The notes: generated by a model from the letters alone, not told the origin. A stretch of DNA of 64,000 nt from Nilaparvata lugens (GCF_014356525.2 NC_052510.1:56069845-56133844), one strand, 5' to 3'. Positions 1 to 12,574 are shown, counted from the first letter of the stretch. Program-made: numbers and translations.

Positions 1-1884
1 TCTTAGATCAGAATATGAATCTTCATATTTGACTCTAAAGTACCTTCCTGTCAAATATGATTGCAATATTTCTGTAAATTGCTTAGGAAGCATTTTCCTC
101 AGTTTATAAAGAAGTCCCTCATGCCATACTTTGTCAAAAGCTTGCCCTATGTCGAGAAAAACTGCTGAACAAACCTTTTTTTCTTCCAAGCTCTTCTCTA
201 TTATATCAACTATCCTATGTACTTGATCAATTGTGGAGTGTTTTTTTCTGAAACCAAATTGATGATTAGGAATTAATTGCTTTCTCTCAATTATTGGCTT
301 GAGTCTACTCAATAATATCCTCTCAAACAACTTTGATAACACAGGTAACAATGGAATTGGTCTGTATGAAGCTACTTCATGTGGTTCTTTTCCTGGCTTG
401 AGTAACATTATAACTTCAGCTACTTTCCAGACTCCTGGGTACAAATCTGAGTCTAAATGAAGCATTCAGGATGTTTGTTAGCTTGATGAGTGCTTTCCTT
501 GGTAGATGCTTCAGGACTAAGCCAGTTATCAGGTCAAATCCTGGAGTTTCCTTAGCATTCATAAGTTTTATTTCCTTTCTCACTTCTTCTACTGAGACAT
601 TCATTAGTTCTTGATTTTCCTGCATGATGTTACCTTCAATTTCTAGATCTTCTTGAGCTACAACGTTTGGCTGGAAGACATTCACAAGATGATCAGCAAA
701 TGCCTGTGCCTTTTCTTCATTATTCTTGGCCCATTGTCTATTCAGTTTCCTAATAGGGGGAACTTGTTAGATGGGTGTTTTTATTTTCTTAGAAGCTTCC
801 ATAGTGAGTAATCAGTGTTGCCTTGTCCTGTCAAATTACTCAAGTAACTGTTGATTGATTCATTTTTAATAAACTGTATCTCTCTTTTCAGTTCCTGTGT
901 GAGAGTATTCAGTAATCTTTATCTTGAGGAGAACGTGAATGCTGCCACCTCCTTCTAGCTCTTCTTTTCTCTGCAATCATTTCTCTTATTTCCAATGGAT
1001 AATATTATTTCCTACTGTTCTTCGTTTCCTAGTCTGCGGAGTATTACACCAGGCTGCCTGTTGTATATCAGTAACAAATTTTTCCAGCTCCTCATCTATT
1101 TGATCTGCAGTTGTTAATGGTGAATTCAGGTTAATTCTTTCCTCCAACACTTGCTGAAAGCCATCCTAATCTGTATACTTATTAACTAGTGTGGGATAAT
1201 TATTTGTTTTTGTAAAATAGTGTCACTCAACTTCAGAATAATTGGAGAGTGGTCTGAATTGAGATCAAAACTTTCCTCTACTTGCAAATAGTTTACTGAA
1301 ATGTTTTTGATTATGAAAAAGTCTATGAGATCAGGTATCTTACTTGTATCTGTAGGCCAATAAGTTGGTTTTCCAGTTGAAAGAGATTCACATCTTGACT
1401 CTCTTACAGCTTCGTAAAGTACCTTGCCCTTATGAGTTGTTAATCGTGATCCCCAATGAATGTGTTTTGAATTGAAGTCACGCCAAGGATAAATCTCGTT
1501 CCCAACATATCAAACATTGATAGATGATCTTCTTTTCTGAATGAATATCGAGGAGGACAGTAGACAGCTGCAACTACAAATCGATAATTAACTGCTTCCA
1601 CACATACTCCTATCAATTGAATTCGTTCAGTTCTAATTTAACGTGTCATTATGCTGAATGCTCTCTTTGATTATGATTGAACTCCCCCCTCTCTCAACAT
1701 TGTTGGGATGTAAGGCGTGGTAGGTCCTGTAACCTTTAAATTTTATGTAGGACTGTTTTGTAAAGTGAGACTCAGAAATGAGACAAATATCTACATCATC
1801 TATGTTTAGAACTGCTTCCAATTCCAGTTGTCGTTGTAAGAGTCCATTTGCGTTCCATTCCATTATGTTTAGTGAACGAATCAT
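1..1884 (-). pseudogene. Retrotransposon ORF2 (AP endonuclease + reverse transcriptase), disrupted
   Basis: This is ORF2 of the Jockey-like element, coding the nicking endonuclease and the reverse transcriptase used for target-primed insertion. It starts at ATG 1884. The endonuclease N-terminus is clear: I-M-E-W-N-A-N-G-L, then ISESHF, broken after about 83 codons. In other frames one can read VAAVYCPP (about 1570), a DFNSKHxHWGSRL-like motif (about 1460), GKPTYWP (about 1370) and a DLNSDHSP-like catalytic motif (about 1250), all typical of Jockey endonucleases. At the window edge RT block residues appear: SYRPIPLLP (about 370), FLDIGQAFDKVWH (about 150-120) and a YLTGRYF stretch (about 60). 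At least four frame breaks are visible. The RT active-site YADD box lies outside the window. Confidence 0.87.
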
Positions 1885-2620
1885 TTTGGTTTTTGTTGTC
1901 TATTATTGTCTAATTTCTCGATGCGAGATTGAAGGGATGAAATTATTTTCTCTTGTTTATCAAGTTTAGATGAGATGAGCTGTAGGATTTGTGAGGTGTC
2001 TTTTACTTCTTCATTTTTCTTCATCTGCGATTCATTTTCTTTGGATACGATTTCGGCGAAAGTCATTCTCTTTTCTGTGGCCTACTTTGATGTTGAGTGG
2101 GCCTACTTTGAGAATTAGCCACATTCCGAGCCTGAGAATCGACAACATTTTTGATGTTATATTCTTACTGGCTACCCTACTCGAGTTACGTATTTTTTGT
2201 AACTCAATTGCTACAGAGCAACCACGGTAGCTTGCAGGATGAGCTTCACCACAATGAATGCATTTCGGTAGTGCTTCACTAGGTTTCGTACACTCCTTTG
2301 ATGCATGTTTTCCAGCGCACTTCACACATCTGGCCTCCTTGTTGCAATAAGCCTGAGTGTGGTTGAAAGCCTGGCAACGCTTACATTGAGGTATTAGATT
2401 AACTTTCTTCAATGCTTCAACTTCTACTCTGCAACCCAGAATATGTTTAAGTTCAAAAACCTTCTTAACATTCTCTTCTGCGCTGAACGAAACCATGAAC
2501 ATGTCTAATGGTTCTTTAGTTTTCCACTTCAACTTATTCACTATATCTACCACTAGCAATCCCTTAGCCTTTAAGTCCTCCATTATGGATTCTATACTAC
2601 AGGAGTGATGCTGTAAGTCT
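1881..2620 (-). pseudogene. Retrotransposon ORF1 (gag-like, zinc-knuckle), frameshifted
   Basis: This is the nucleic-acid-binding ORF1 of the Jockey-like element; such proteins package the element RNA. The main open segment, 2583-2032, carries three consecutive zinc knuckles: CKRCQAFNHTQAYC, then CVKCAGKHASKEC, then CIHCGEAHPASYRGC. They are preceded by a segment resembling the C-terminal part of the gag RNA-binding domain (FELKHILGCRVEVEAL). Near 2040-2066 the frame shifts, and the C-terminal 61 residues continue from 2066 to 1881 as a lysine/glutamate-rich, probably coiled-coil tail. The first visible ATG (2583) is internal, because the same frame stays open upstream to about 2620, where homology ends. 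The ORF is broken and 5'-truncated. Confidence 0.85.
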
Positions 2621-4185
2621 CGTTATCGTATCGTTCATTCCAAACGTTATTCGTAGGTACCTTTTTTTGACAAATTTAAGTTCATTTATTCAGCGACAAA
2701 ATCGGTAACTTTTTATGTCAATAAATTTATGATTATGACAACTTTAAAAATTCATTCAGATTTGGATAACTACAAAAATATAACCTCTAAGACTACATAA
2801 AAGCATGAAAACATCAAGCAGTGTTTTAATTTCCAATTTATAAAAAAGAAAATATTTTGAAGTATAGCGTAGACTACTGTCAACGGACATTTAGCAATCA
2901 GCATTGTTTGACTAATACATAATACATATCGATAATTTTTCTATTCAAAATTTCAAACATGATTAACTGCCCCAGATCAATTAATATATTAATATATATA
3001 TTAATAATGAATAATATTTACCCATATTATTTGCTTTTAAATAATGCTTTTAATATCCAATTTTTCTTATTGGATCAAAACATACAAAGTTACTGTTCAT
3101 GAAATCTGACTTCACCAAGCTGAAAATACTTAATCACTTGGAATTTCAAGCTAAATATCAGCTTATCTTAGAATTCACAGATCTTAATAGAACAATAGAT
3201 CTTAACAGTATAGAATATTGGATTGAGCAGAATATATTCTTCAAAATAGTTGTATGAAGTATAGTATTGTACCCAACAAGCATTGTTACTAGAAACTGTA
3301 ACGATGGTTTTTCAGTTTCAGGTTCTCAAACCAGGTATGTAATTGTCCCACGTCATGTTGCAGGAGTTTAGTTTTATTGTATTTATTTTCTCTTTTTGAA
3401 AGATTAACTGTCATGATAGACTCAAGACGTCACAATAATTAATTGGATATCACTTTATCATATAATATGTAGTATTCTCAAGTTTTGTTTTTTCCAAGCT
3501 TTGCGATTTTTGTAAATTAGTGTAATACTTTCTTTAACATATAAAATTTGAATTGTATATAAAGTACTTGAAGCAGAATAAGCTAACTGCAACTCGCTGC
3601 TAACACACATGGTTTCTTATGTTGGCAGTGCCAAATATTACATTGATAATATTGTTATACTCGAGTTAAATCAATGTCTATTTGTATTGTATACTCTTGT
3701 AATTAATATTGTACAAATATGTATTTGTAATTTTGGCAATAAATTCAATTCAATTAAATAAAAAATTCAAAAAAAACATGCGTTCATCTATTTGAATGAC
3801 TCCACTCTACTGCATAAAAAATTATAATGTTATGAATATTCAAATCATATCCAGAGAGTAGCTTCTGCTCTGTGAACTCTAAACAATTAATCTTTATCTT
3901 CCCCTCCCTATCATGAAGACAAGAGATTTGTACGAATATATCAATGTCTCAATGACAAATATATTTGAATAGACATTGATTTATTACTAAGTCCACCAGG
4001 AGACTCCTTCCAGACCTGCAGATTCCAATCATTATTGATATCCGGTATCCAATCGCTCAGATCATCAATAATCCAATCACTTCATGAGGAAAAAAATACA
4101 AGAAATTTCAGTACTCGTTACACTTGAATCACCCACCTGCCAGGATTCATCAGATGTTAAACTCTGTAGATTCACTTTAAACAGT
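2621..4185. other. AT-rich intergenic DNA, no gene seen
   Basis: No supportable ORF or RNA gene. At 3690-3765 a stretch with TTGTA-rich sequence, 'ggcaataaattcaattcaa' and A-rich ending resembles the 3' end of an old plus-strand non-LTR retroposon, but no coding sequence accompanies it. Confidence 0.4.
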
Positions 4186-4189
4186 CAGA

Positions 4190-5530
4190 ATTTTCGTATT
4201 GATTGGATCAGTGTTCCTCATTCAATTAATGCTGACAATTTTAAATGGGTATCAGTGTAACAAGTTTGATCAGAGTTGCATTGAAACATTGTCAGCATTC
4301 CTCATAAATAGCACTAACGCTTTTCATTCAACCAATGGTGACAGATTCAAGTGAATAGCATTGTAACAAGTATGGTTAGAGTTGCATTGAAACATTGGTC
4401 CATATGAATAAAACCAGAGCAAATGCTCATGAGCAAAAGCATGGAACATAAGGTTTTGCTCATGAGCAAAAGGTAGAAGCAAAAGCATTTGCTTATTTAT
4501 ATATGAATAAGCTTTACCTTATACTCTTACCTTATGCTCCTGAACTCTGAAGCAAATGCTCACGTATTTTAAAGATTTTTCATCAGCTAATTCGCTTTTG
4601 CAGCCTTACTTTGGTTTTATAGCTCACGGAAGCGCTAAATATGCAATTAGGGTGCACCGCTTGTGTTTGCGTCGTCTGCTCTGTTTTCTATTTATGAATA
4701 GAGTTTTATGTTAGTTGAGTTTAGAATTTTAAAATAATAGCGTGAAAAAATGTCATCTCTATAACAATCTTAAGCATATTCTTATCTCTTATAATAGCCT
4801 TCTTATAATCGTCTACACTCTCATCTTCTTAAATGCCTATTTCCTATTTTGTGATGGCTATCTTCATAACAGGTACAGCTATCGTATTTACAGCTTTTTA
4901 TCGTTTTTACAGCTATCGTATTTACGTACGTACAGCTATCGTACAGCTTTTGTATTTATTCTTTTGTAGGGATAATGGTGATATATATCATGGTTGAATC
5001 TGAAAAGAGTTTAATAGTTCTCAACTATTGATTGTGATCGTATCTGGTATAGTTTCCTCTTCCTCATACGAATTAGATGAGCCATTTTACTATGAGCAAA
5101 CGGTGATAAGCTGCTCTAGACTAGACTCACCTTTTTTGAAGCATTTGCTTCAAAAGTTGAGCAAATGCTCTAGTTTATTCATACAATTTTGAGCAAAAGC
5201 TTTTACTTTTGAGCAAATGCTCAAACTATTTTTTTGATGAGCATGAGCAGAAGGTTTTGCTCACGTTTATTTATAGAAAATGAAGCAAATGCTCAATATT
5301 TTAGAAGTATAAGTAAATGCTCAACTTTATTCATATGGCCCATTGTCATCATTCCTCATAAATATCACCTTCGTTTCCTATCCAATTAATTTTGACTGTT
5401 TAAAGTGAATCCCACAAGTTTGATCATTGGAACATTGTCAGCATTCCAATAAATAGCACCTTAGATTTCCATTCAATCAATCCTGACAATTTCAAGTGAA
5501 TCTAACAAGTCTGATCAGAGCTGCAGCATT
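4190..5530. repeat. Diverged tandem repeat (about 100-115 bp units) split by a transposon
   Basis: At least four diverged units carry the core GAAACATTGTCAGCATTCC followed by CATAAATA-(G/T)-CAC. They occur at about 4285, 4393, 5341 and 5435. The second and third are halves of one unit separated by the inserted element at 4398-5340, so the neighbouring units act as its empty site. Confidence 0.6.
4398..5340. mobile_element. Inverted-repeat element with 5-bp target duplication CATTG
   Basis: The element is 943 bp. Its ends are inverted (left GTCCATATGAATAAAACCAG, right reading inward GGCCATATGAATAAAGTTG), and both subterminal regions are full of the palindromic word GAGCAAATGCTC / GAGCAAAAGC. 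It is flanked by CATTG at 4393-4397 and 5341-5345. The surrounding tandem units carry the uninterrupted site ACATTGTCA, which supports a true 5-bp duplication. There is no transposase; the internal ORF at 4742-4969 is AT-rich with TACAGCTATCG repeats and looks fortuitous. Superfamily not assigned. Confidence 0.65.
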
Positions 5531-6956
5531 TTAAAACACGCTTCTGGAATGTGTTTATTCTGCTGCCGTGACAGAGCATCGAAATAAACAGGACTCGAAA
5601 ATTCGCAACCAACCGTCTGCAGTTTCTGAATTCTTTGCTCCTGGATGTAGACGAGTGAATAAATACGTCACTACGTCACGCTCCCGTACCTACCGAAAGT
5701 CAACCTCTTGTTTGCACTGGCAAGAATCACTGGGAAAGAGTACAGTATTTATGGCGGGAACCCGCAATAAACCGTGCTCTTATCTAAAACGAGGTTTTAT
5801 ATATGTTTTAAACTGGTGTTATGTATGTTCCAACGTGGTTTTATATATGTTTCAACGTTGTTTCATATATATTTAAACGAGGTTTTATATATATTGTAAC
5901 GTGGGTTTCCCAATGTTGTCTCTTAACTCCTCATCCTTCTCACACCAGTATATTTTGTTACCTCATATATAGTGAACAACATCTCAATTAAAAGCTTAAC
6001 TCCCAGATTAAACAAGTGAGCTTCCTCCTGATCACAACACCTTTTCCGACGAATTAAATTGAATTTTGTAACAAGAAATTTCAAGCGCTACATTTGCCGT
6101 GAGATGTTACCCTATCTCCCATTTCAATTACAACCGGGATTTGTAACGGCCAAGTTATCAAGATCTTTGAACTGAGCCAGTATATAAAGAACTGTACAAG
6201 GCGGATTACAAAGAGATCCCTATAGTACGGAGGCTGAATCTCAGGCTACTATAAGGGTTTCTTTGTCCTCTATAAATTATTACAGTTTTTTTCATCTCTC
6301 ACGATTCTTTCGAGAAGTAAGTTATAGCATAGAGAAACGATAGCATAAGTAGATATCCCATGGTATAGGGCGTTTATGTCGCAACTTTTACTGTTAGCCT
6401 ATCCCAAGCCGATAGTTCACTTAGTTCTTTCCCATGAAGCTGTGTGACGCTGGTAGTCTCTCAAATTGTGCCGTTAATACACTCTCACCCCAATACAGTA
6501 AAAATTTACCATAATCGACAGTGAAAGCTGCGACATAAATTCCCTATACCTTGGGATATCTACTTATGCTATTGTTTCTCTATGGTTATAGTGAGTTCGG
6601 TATTTCATTTTCCTACAAATTTCATGTTTAATCTTATTCTAATTATTATCATAGGGTTCATAAAATCATGATTCTTTCGAGAAGCAAGTTATAGTGAGTT
6701 ACTTTATTTTCCTACACATCTCATGTTCAATGAAAATATTCTTATCATAGTTTCTTGTCATAAAATTTGAATAATCATAACAGCTTTCCCAGGAATAACT
6801 ATTTCTTATAAACGTATACTGAAAATATTATAGAAAACCTCACCTTACCTTACCTTACATTCCCCTGCTTGTGATTGTGGAGATGCTAGACAGACGATGA
6901 AGCACATCATCAGAAATTGTAATATACGCGCCAATCAAGGCGATTTAAATGATTTT
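5491..6956. repeat. Direct repeat A (copy 1 of a 1.46-kb duplicated segment)
   Basis: Nearly the same sequence recurs at 8411-9871, offset about 2920. The unit contains a short tandem block (GGTTTTATATATGTTTCAAC-like, about 30 bp, 5786-5905), a MITE at 6328-6584, and ends with CAAGGCGATTTAAATGATTTT. The weak ORF at 5568-5876 reads into the tandem block and is frameshifted relative to its partner, so I do not treat it as a gene. Copy 1 is interrupted at 6956 by the Crypton-like block. Confidence 0.8.
6328..6584. mobile_element. MITE family M7 (CATAGAGAAAC ends), perfect 7-bp TSD
   Basis: A 257-bp foldback. The ends are CATAGAGAAACGATAGCATA and its near-exact inverse TATGCTATTGTTTCTCTATG, with arms continuing through GTAGATATCCCA and GTCGCAACTTTTACTGTTA. 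Flanks are GTTATAG at 6321-6327 and GTTATAG at 6585-6591, a perfect 7-bp duplication. It has no coding capacity. The same family occurs at 9241, 10996, 12272, 18840 and 19560. Confidence 0.85.
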
Positions 6957-7794
6957 TCGCCCCACTTGGATGTAATAAGATGGTTTTCGTGCGTCATATG
7001 AAGGCCGAAAGTGATTGGTTTTTGACCAGGCCGGTAAAATTTTTACGGCCCTAGGGCTGTAAAATAACCTTGAAGTCAGCTGATTCTGATTTGATGTGAA
7101 CGTGTTTACAAAATAGTTTATGAAACGGAATCAGTTTATGTTTCTAGAATTGAATAGAGTATTTTGCAATAAGGTACTATCATTTTATCTGGATGAATGA
7201 AATACAAATAATATATATTATAAACTATTCAAATTCGATTTTCAAAGTAGGATAGAACTTCTAAACTAAAACTTCCACAGTCGACGACAACAAGCATTGT
7301 TGACGTTGACATTCATATTGGCCAAATTTCAAGTGTGCTAAAACAGCTGATCGAAAAACTTTATTATTTGTGTTTATTATTCAAGAATCAAAATATTTAT
7401 AATAATATCATCTTATTGTCATTTGAAAGAATAAAAAAGTATAAACTCAACATCCACATTAAAACATAATTGAACATAATCTTTTAGGTATTTAGACAAA
7501 TCAGAATAAAAAATTAAAATACTTGGACAATTTCCTGATATTCAGATTACCTAAGATTTGCTAGAGCTATGACTTTCCAGTTTTGCTTTCGGAAGTGCCT
7601 AATAAACAATTATTCTCATATTTAAATATAGTTTTATTTTTATGTGTGGCGAAAAATAGCGTTCGCACCACGGGCAAAAATGTGTTTCCGGCTCTCAATC
7701 TTTTCTAGTCCTCGGCCCACGGCCTCGGACTTGAAAACCGATTTCGAGCCGGAAAAGTCTCATTTTCGGCCCTAGGTGCGAAATATACTATTTC
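6954..7794 (+). mobile_element. Crypton-like non-autonomous element, copy 1
   Basis: It starts TCGCCCCACTTGGATGTAAT and ends CCCTAGGTGCGAAATATACT. Marker blocks are GTGCGTCATATG, GACCAGGCCGGTAAAA, CAGCTGATTCTGATTTGATG, TCTAGTCCTCGGCC and GATTTCGAGCCGGAAAA. The same ordered blocks recur at 7795-8410 (partial), 47936-48747 (inverted), 48748-49880 and, diverged, 30928-31546. There is no coding sequence in this copy. The Crypton label is an inference from the diverged copy, which carries a recombinase-like N-terminal peptide. Confidence 0.6.
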
Positions 7795-8410
7795 GCCACA
7801 CTTGGATGTAATGAGCTGGTTTACGTGCGTCATATGGAGGCCGAAAGTGATTGGTTTTTGACCAGGCCGGTAAAATTTTCACGGCCCTAGGGCTGTAAAA
7901 TAACCTTGAAGTCAGCTGATTCTGATTTGATGTGAACGTGTCTACAAAATAGTTTATGAAACACGGAATCAGTTTATGCTTCTAGAATTGAATAAAGTAT
8001 TTTGCAATAAGATACTATCATTTTATTTGGATTAATGAAATACAAATAAGATATTATAAACTATTCAAATTCAATTTTCAGAGTATAATAGAATCTAACC
8101 TCAAACCTCATAGTACTGCGTTTATTACGAAACCTGGTGGATAATTTTGGAACTACTTGGGCAATATCCATGGTGCTGAACGTTTTCACAAATAGTTTAT
8201 GAAACAGAATCAGTTTATGCTTCAAGAATTGAATAAAGTATTCTGCAATAATATACTATCATTTTATTTGGATGAATGAAATACAGATAAGATAAGATAT
8301 TATAAACTATTCAAATTCGATTTTCAGAGTAGTATAGAACTTCTAACCTAAACTTCCGAAGTCGACGACAACAAGCATTGTTGACGTTTTGACATTCAGA
8401 TTGGCTAAAT
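7795..8410 (+). mobile_element. Crypton-like element, copy 2 (3'-truncated)
   Basis: It begins with CGCCACACTTGGATGTAATG directly after copy 1 and repeats its first part, then carries a second block from about 8165 (ATCAGTTTATGCTTC, AAGTCGACGACAACAAGC) and stops at the start of direct repeat A' at 8411. It lacks the GTGCGAAATATAC end. The CTCATAGTACTGCGTTTAT segment at about 8105 is shared with 49058. Confidence 0.55.
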
Positions 8411-9871
8411 TTTAAGTGAATCTAGCAAGTTTGATCGGAGCTGCAGCATTTTAAAACACGCCTCTGGAATGTGTTTATTCTGCTGCCGTGACAGACCACC
8501 GAAATAAACAGGACTCGAAAATTCGCAACCAACCGTCTGCAGTTTCTGAATTCTTTGCTCCTGGATGTAGACGAGTGAATAAATACGTCACTACGTCACG
8601 CTCCGTACTTACCGAAAGTCAACCTCTTGTTTGCACTGGCTTGAATCACTGGGAAAGAGTACAGTATTTATGGCGGGAACCCGCAATAAACCGTGCTCTT
8701 ATCTAAAACGAGGTTTTATATATGTTTCAACCTGGTGTTATGTATGTTTCAACGTGGTTTTATATATGTTTCAACGTTGTTTCATATATATTTAAACGAG
8801 GTTTTATATATATTGTAACGTGGGCTTCCCGATGTTGTCTCTTAACTCCTCATCCTTCTCACACCAGTATTTGTTACCTCATATATAGTGAACAACATAT
8901 CAATTAAAAGCTTAACTCCCAGATTAAACAAGTGAGCTTCCTCCTGATCACAACACCTTTTCCGACGAATTAAATTGAATTTTGTAACAAGAAATTTCAA
9001 GCGCTACATTTGCTGTGAGATGTTACTCTATCTTCCATTTCAATTACAACCGGGATTTGTAACGGCCACGTTATCAAGATCTTTGAACTGAGCCAGTATA
9101 AAGAACTGTACAAGCCGGATTACAAAGAGATCCCTATAGTACGGAGGCTGAATCTCAGGCTACTATAAGGGTTTCTTTGTCCTCTATAAATTATCACAGT
9201 TTTTTCATCTCTCACGATTCTTTCGAGAAGTAAGTTTTAGCATATAGAAACGATAGCATAAGTAGATATCCCATGGTATATGGCGTTTATGTCGCAACTT
9301 TTATTGTTATCCCAAGCTGATAGTTCACTTAGTTCTTTCCCATGAAGCTGTGTGAAGCTGGTAGTCTCTCAAATTGTGCCGTTCATACACTCTCACCCCA
9401 ACAAAACAGTACTAATCGACGACAGTAATCGGCTTGAGATAACAGTAAAAATTGCGACATAAAAGCCAAGGGATATCTACTTTATGATATTTTTTCTCTA
9501 TGGTTATAGTGAGTTACGGTATTCCATTTTCCTACAAATTTCATGTTTAATCAAAATATTCTTATCACAGGGTTCATAAAATCATGATTCTTCCGAGAAG
9601 CAAGTTATAGTGAGCTACTTTATTTTCCTACATAGGTACCTCATGTTTAATGAAAATATTCTTATCATAGTTTCTTGTTATAGAATTTGAATAATCATAA
9701 CAGCTTTCCCAGGAATAACTATTTCTGATAAACGTATACTGAAAATATTATAGATAACCTTACCTTACCTTCCCCTGCTTGTGATTGTGGAGAGGCTAGA
9801 CAGACGATGAAGCACATCATCAGAAATTGTATACTAATATACGCGCCAATCAAGGCGATTTAAATGATTTT
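8411..9871. repeat. Direct repeat A' (copy 2 of the 1.46-kb segment)
   Basis: Matches 5491-6956 with small indels. The 30-bp ATATAT-rich tandem block is at about 8706-8822 and the M7 MITE at 9241-9502. It ends CAAGGCGATTTAAATGATTTT and continues into unique sequence (TATCTCGGC), whereas copy 1 breaks into the Crypton-like block there. Confidence 0.8.
9241..9502. mobile_element. MITE family M7, inside direct repeat A'
   Basis: Orthologous to the MITE at 6328. Flanks GTTTTAG (9234-9240) and GTTATAG (9503-9509) differ at one base, so the insertion predates the duplication of segment A. Confidence 0.8.
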
Positions 9872-10140
9872 ATCTCGGCTTCTCCACAATCAGTACACTA
9901 CTTTGTCAACCTCACCATCAAAATTAACAATCAATAAATTTACAATATTTTATTGACCTGACAACAGTCTTATGACCAGATTTTTTCTTTGATTACCTAT
10001 GTATTTGTGTGCGTCTATATATGCCATACGCTAATAATAATTATAGAGAAAGATTGCCAATTGCAAATTAGAATATTCAAAACATATTACAAAATCTTTT
10101 TAATATGACATATCATTGAAAATATAAATAAATGAGCATA
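9872..10140. other. Intergenic, nothing recognised
   Basis: AT-rich sequence without supportable ORF or repeat. Confidence 0.3.
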
Positions 10141-10995
10141 ACTACTCATATAAATACTTGGAAAAAATTAAAATAAAATATAAAATCTAGGAATCACCAG
10201 CAAAAAGAAAATCTTTGCCCGCTGGTGAGAGTTGCAAAACAGCAAAAGAGAAACATAATATTTCGAAATAATGCAGAAAGTTGAAGATTGGAGAGATATA
10301 TGATATAGTGGAGAGAAACAAAACAGTGGTCTTGCCTTCAAGGATTAGGCATATTATTTTTGTCGACTCTTAGTCATAATATTCTGATAATAACATAGAT
10401 TGTTGAAATGATTATTTGTATAATATAGTCATACAAATTGAGAGGTAGGGGTCATAATCACTAAATTCCTAAATTTGTTATAAAAGATGTTATTTCTTTT
10501 ATTGAATCTCAAACAAATTTAGAGTTTTACCAGGTGAATTTTTATTTGATGATATATGCTGAGCAATTAATGGCCAAAGTGTTTATTGCAAGCCATTGAG
10601 TATACAAACTGTTGAATCACTGTTGTATCTATTCTAAAATCACTGTTGCGATCGCGAATGTCTGCTCAAAAAGGCAGAATTATTCAATGTTACAATAATG
10701 ATAACCATAATCACCAATTAATGAAGTTCACCTCAGTTCGCAGCTTCATTATTCTTTATCACAAGAATACGGACAATCATTATGGGAATCAGCCTCAATC
10801 CTGTTCTTCAGTAGCTTATTTATTTTAAAATCCTTGTCCAATATTATAGAGTATCCAATATCCTAATGGTTTTATCAATTGAAAGTGAAATGACTCAAAA
10901 CATGACAGTCCTTATACCCCTTAGGAGGTCACTGAATGAATATCAAGATAAATATCAAATATAAGGTGATGCCTATTTCTATGATGAGGTAATAT

Positions 10996-11293
10996 CATAG
11001 AGAAACAATAGTGTAAGTAGATTTCCTATGGTATAGGGAATTTATGTCGCAACTTCTACTGTTATCTCAAGCCGATTACTGTCGATTATTGTAAATTTTT
11101 ACTTTTGGGATGATTATTGTAAATTTTTTCTTTTGGGATGATAGTGTATGAACAGCACAATTTGAGAGACTACCAGCATCACACAGCTGCATAGGAAAGA
11201 ACTACGTGAGCTATTTGCTTGGGATAAAAGTAAAAGTTGCGACATAAACGCCCTATACCATGGGATATCTACTTATGCCATTGTTTCTCTATG
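10996..11293. mobile_element. MITE family M7, 7-bp TSD GTAATAT
   Basis: Ends CATAGAGAAACAATAGTGTA and inverse; flanks GTAATAT at 10989-10995 and 11294-11300 are identical. The centre carries a short internal duplication (GATTATTGTAAATTTTT twice). Confidence 0.85.
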
Positions 11294-12271
11294 GTAATAT
11301 CCATTGACATTCTATCACTTTATTCTCATTTATTGAATCATTTATTACAAAAATAATAATAGAAACGATATTTCATCATTTGTGTTCAGTGATGCCCTTC
11401 CTCCTTACATTCTTTCCTGAGCATTTCAATATAAATACTTGTATAAAATTAAATAAAATATAAAATCTAGGCATCAACAGCAAAAAGAAAATCTTTGCCC
11501 GCTGGTGAGAGTTGCAAAACAGTAAAAGAAAAACATAATATTTCGAAATAATGCAGAAAGTTAAAGATTGGAGAGATATATGAGTGGAGAGAACCAAAAC
11601 AGTGGTCTTGCCTTCAAGGATTAGGCATATTATTTTTGTCGACTCTTAGTCATAATATTCTGATAATAACATAGATTTTTGAAATGATTATTTGTATAAT
11701 ATAGTCATACAAATTGAGAGGTAGGGGTCATAATCACTAAATTCCTAAATTTGTTATAAAAGATGTTATTTCTTTTATTGAATCTCAAACAAATTTAGAG
11801 TTTTACCAGGTGAATTTTTATTTGATGATATATGCTGAGCAATTAATGGCCAAAGTGTTTATTGCAAGCCATTGAGTATACAAACTGTTGAATCACTGTT
11901 GTATCTATTCTAAAATCACTGTTGCGATCGCGAATGTCTGCTCAAAAAGGCAGAATTATTCAATGTTACAATAATGATAACCATAATCACCAATTAATGA
12001 AGATCACCTCAGTTCGCAACTTCATTATTCTTTATCACAAGAATACGGACAATCATGATGGGAATCAGCCTCAATCCTGTTCTTCAGTAGCTTATTTATT
12101 TTAAAATCCTTGTCCAATATTATAGAGTATCCAATATCCTAATGGTTTTATCAATTGAAAATGAAATGACTCAAAACATGACAGTCCTTATACCCCTTAG
12201 GAGGTCACTGAATGAATATCAAAATAAATATCAAATATAAGGTGATGCCTATTTCTATGATAAGGTAATAT

Positions 12272-12574
12272 CATAGAGAAACAATAGTGTAAGTAGATAT
12301 CCCATGGTATAGGGAATTTATGTCGCAACTTCCACTGTTATCTCAAGCCGATTGCTGTCGACTATTGTAAATTTTTACTTTTGGGATGATTATTGTAAAT
12401 TTTTACTGTTCTTTTGGGGTGATAGTGTATGAACGGCACAATTTGAGAGACTACCAGCATCACACAGCTGCATAGGAAAGAACTACGTGAACTATTTGCT
12501 TGGGATAAAAGTAAAAGTTGCGACATAAACGCCCTATACCATGGGATATCTACTTATGCCATTGTTTCTCTATG
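12272..12574. mobile_element. MITE family M7, duplicated copy
   Basis: Same insertion as the copy at 10996, carried along by the tandem duplication. Flanks GTAATAT at 12265-12271 and 12575-12581. Confidence 0.85.

Larger units (their letters stand above)
1..2620 (-). mobile_element. Jockey-type non-LTR retrotransposon, degraded, cut by window edge
   Basis: Read on the minus strand, the element runs from about 2620 down past position 1. It shows gag-like ORF1 with three zinc knuckles, then an AP-endonuclease and reverse-transcriptase ORF2, the order expected for the Jockey clade. The ORF1 stop and ORF2 start overlap as ATGA at 1881-1884, an arrangement common in these elements. Several frameshifts and stops break both ORFs, so this copy is dead. 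The 5' end is truncated: the N-terminal part of ORF1 is missing upstream of about 2620. The 3' part, with the rest of the RT, lies outside the window. Clade assignment rests on motifs I recognise and not on a search. Confidence 0.88.

Noticed and set aside
1778..2230. Plus-strand ORFs at 1778-1969 and 1991-2230
   Set aside because: Antisense to the retrotransposon ORF1/ORF2, whose zinc knuckles and endonuclease motifs are unambiguous.
5568..8907. Paired ORFs beginning M-T-(E/D)-H-R-N-K-Q-D-S in direct repeats A and A'
   Set aside because: The second copy is frameshifted after about 40 codons and the first runs into an ATATAT-rich tandem block; repeat-derived.
5491..9871. Direct repeats A and A' as LTRs of a retrotransposon
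   Set aside because: No TG...CA termini, primer-binding site, polypurine tract, gag or pol; the interior is Crypton-like non-coding repeat and the repeats carry an internal MITE.
10646..12104. Duplicate 60-codon ORFs in the 1.28-kb tandem duplication
   Set aside because: Retained only because the DNA copies are nearly identical; no recognisable protein features.
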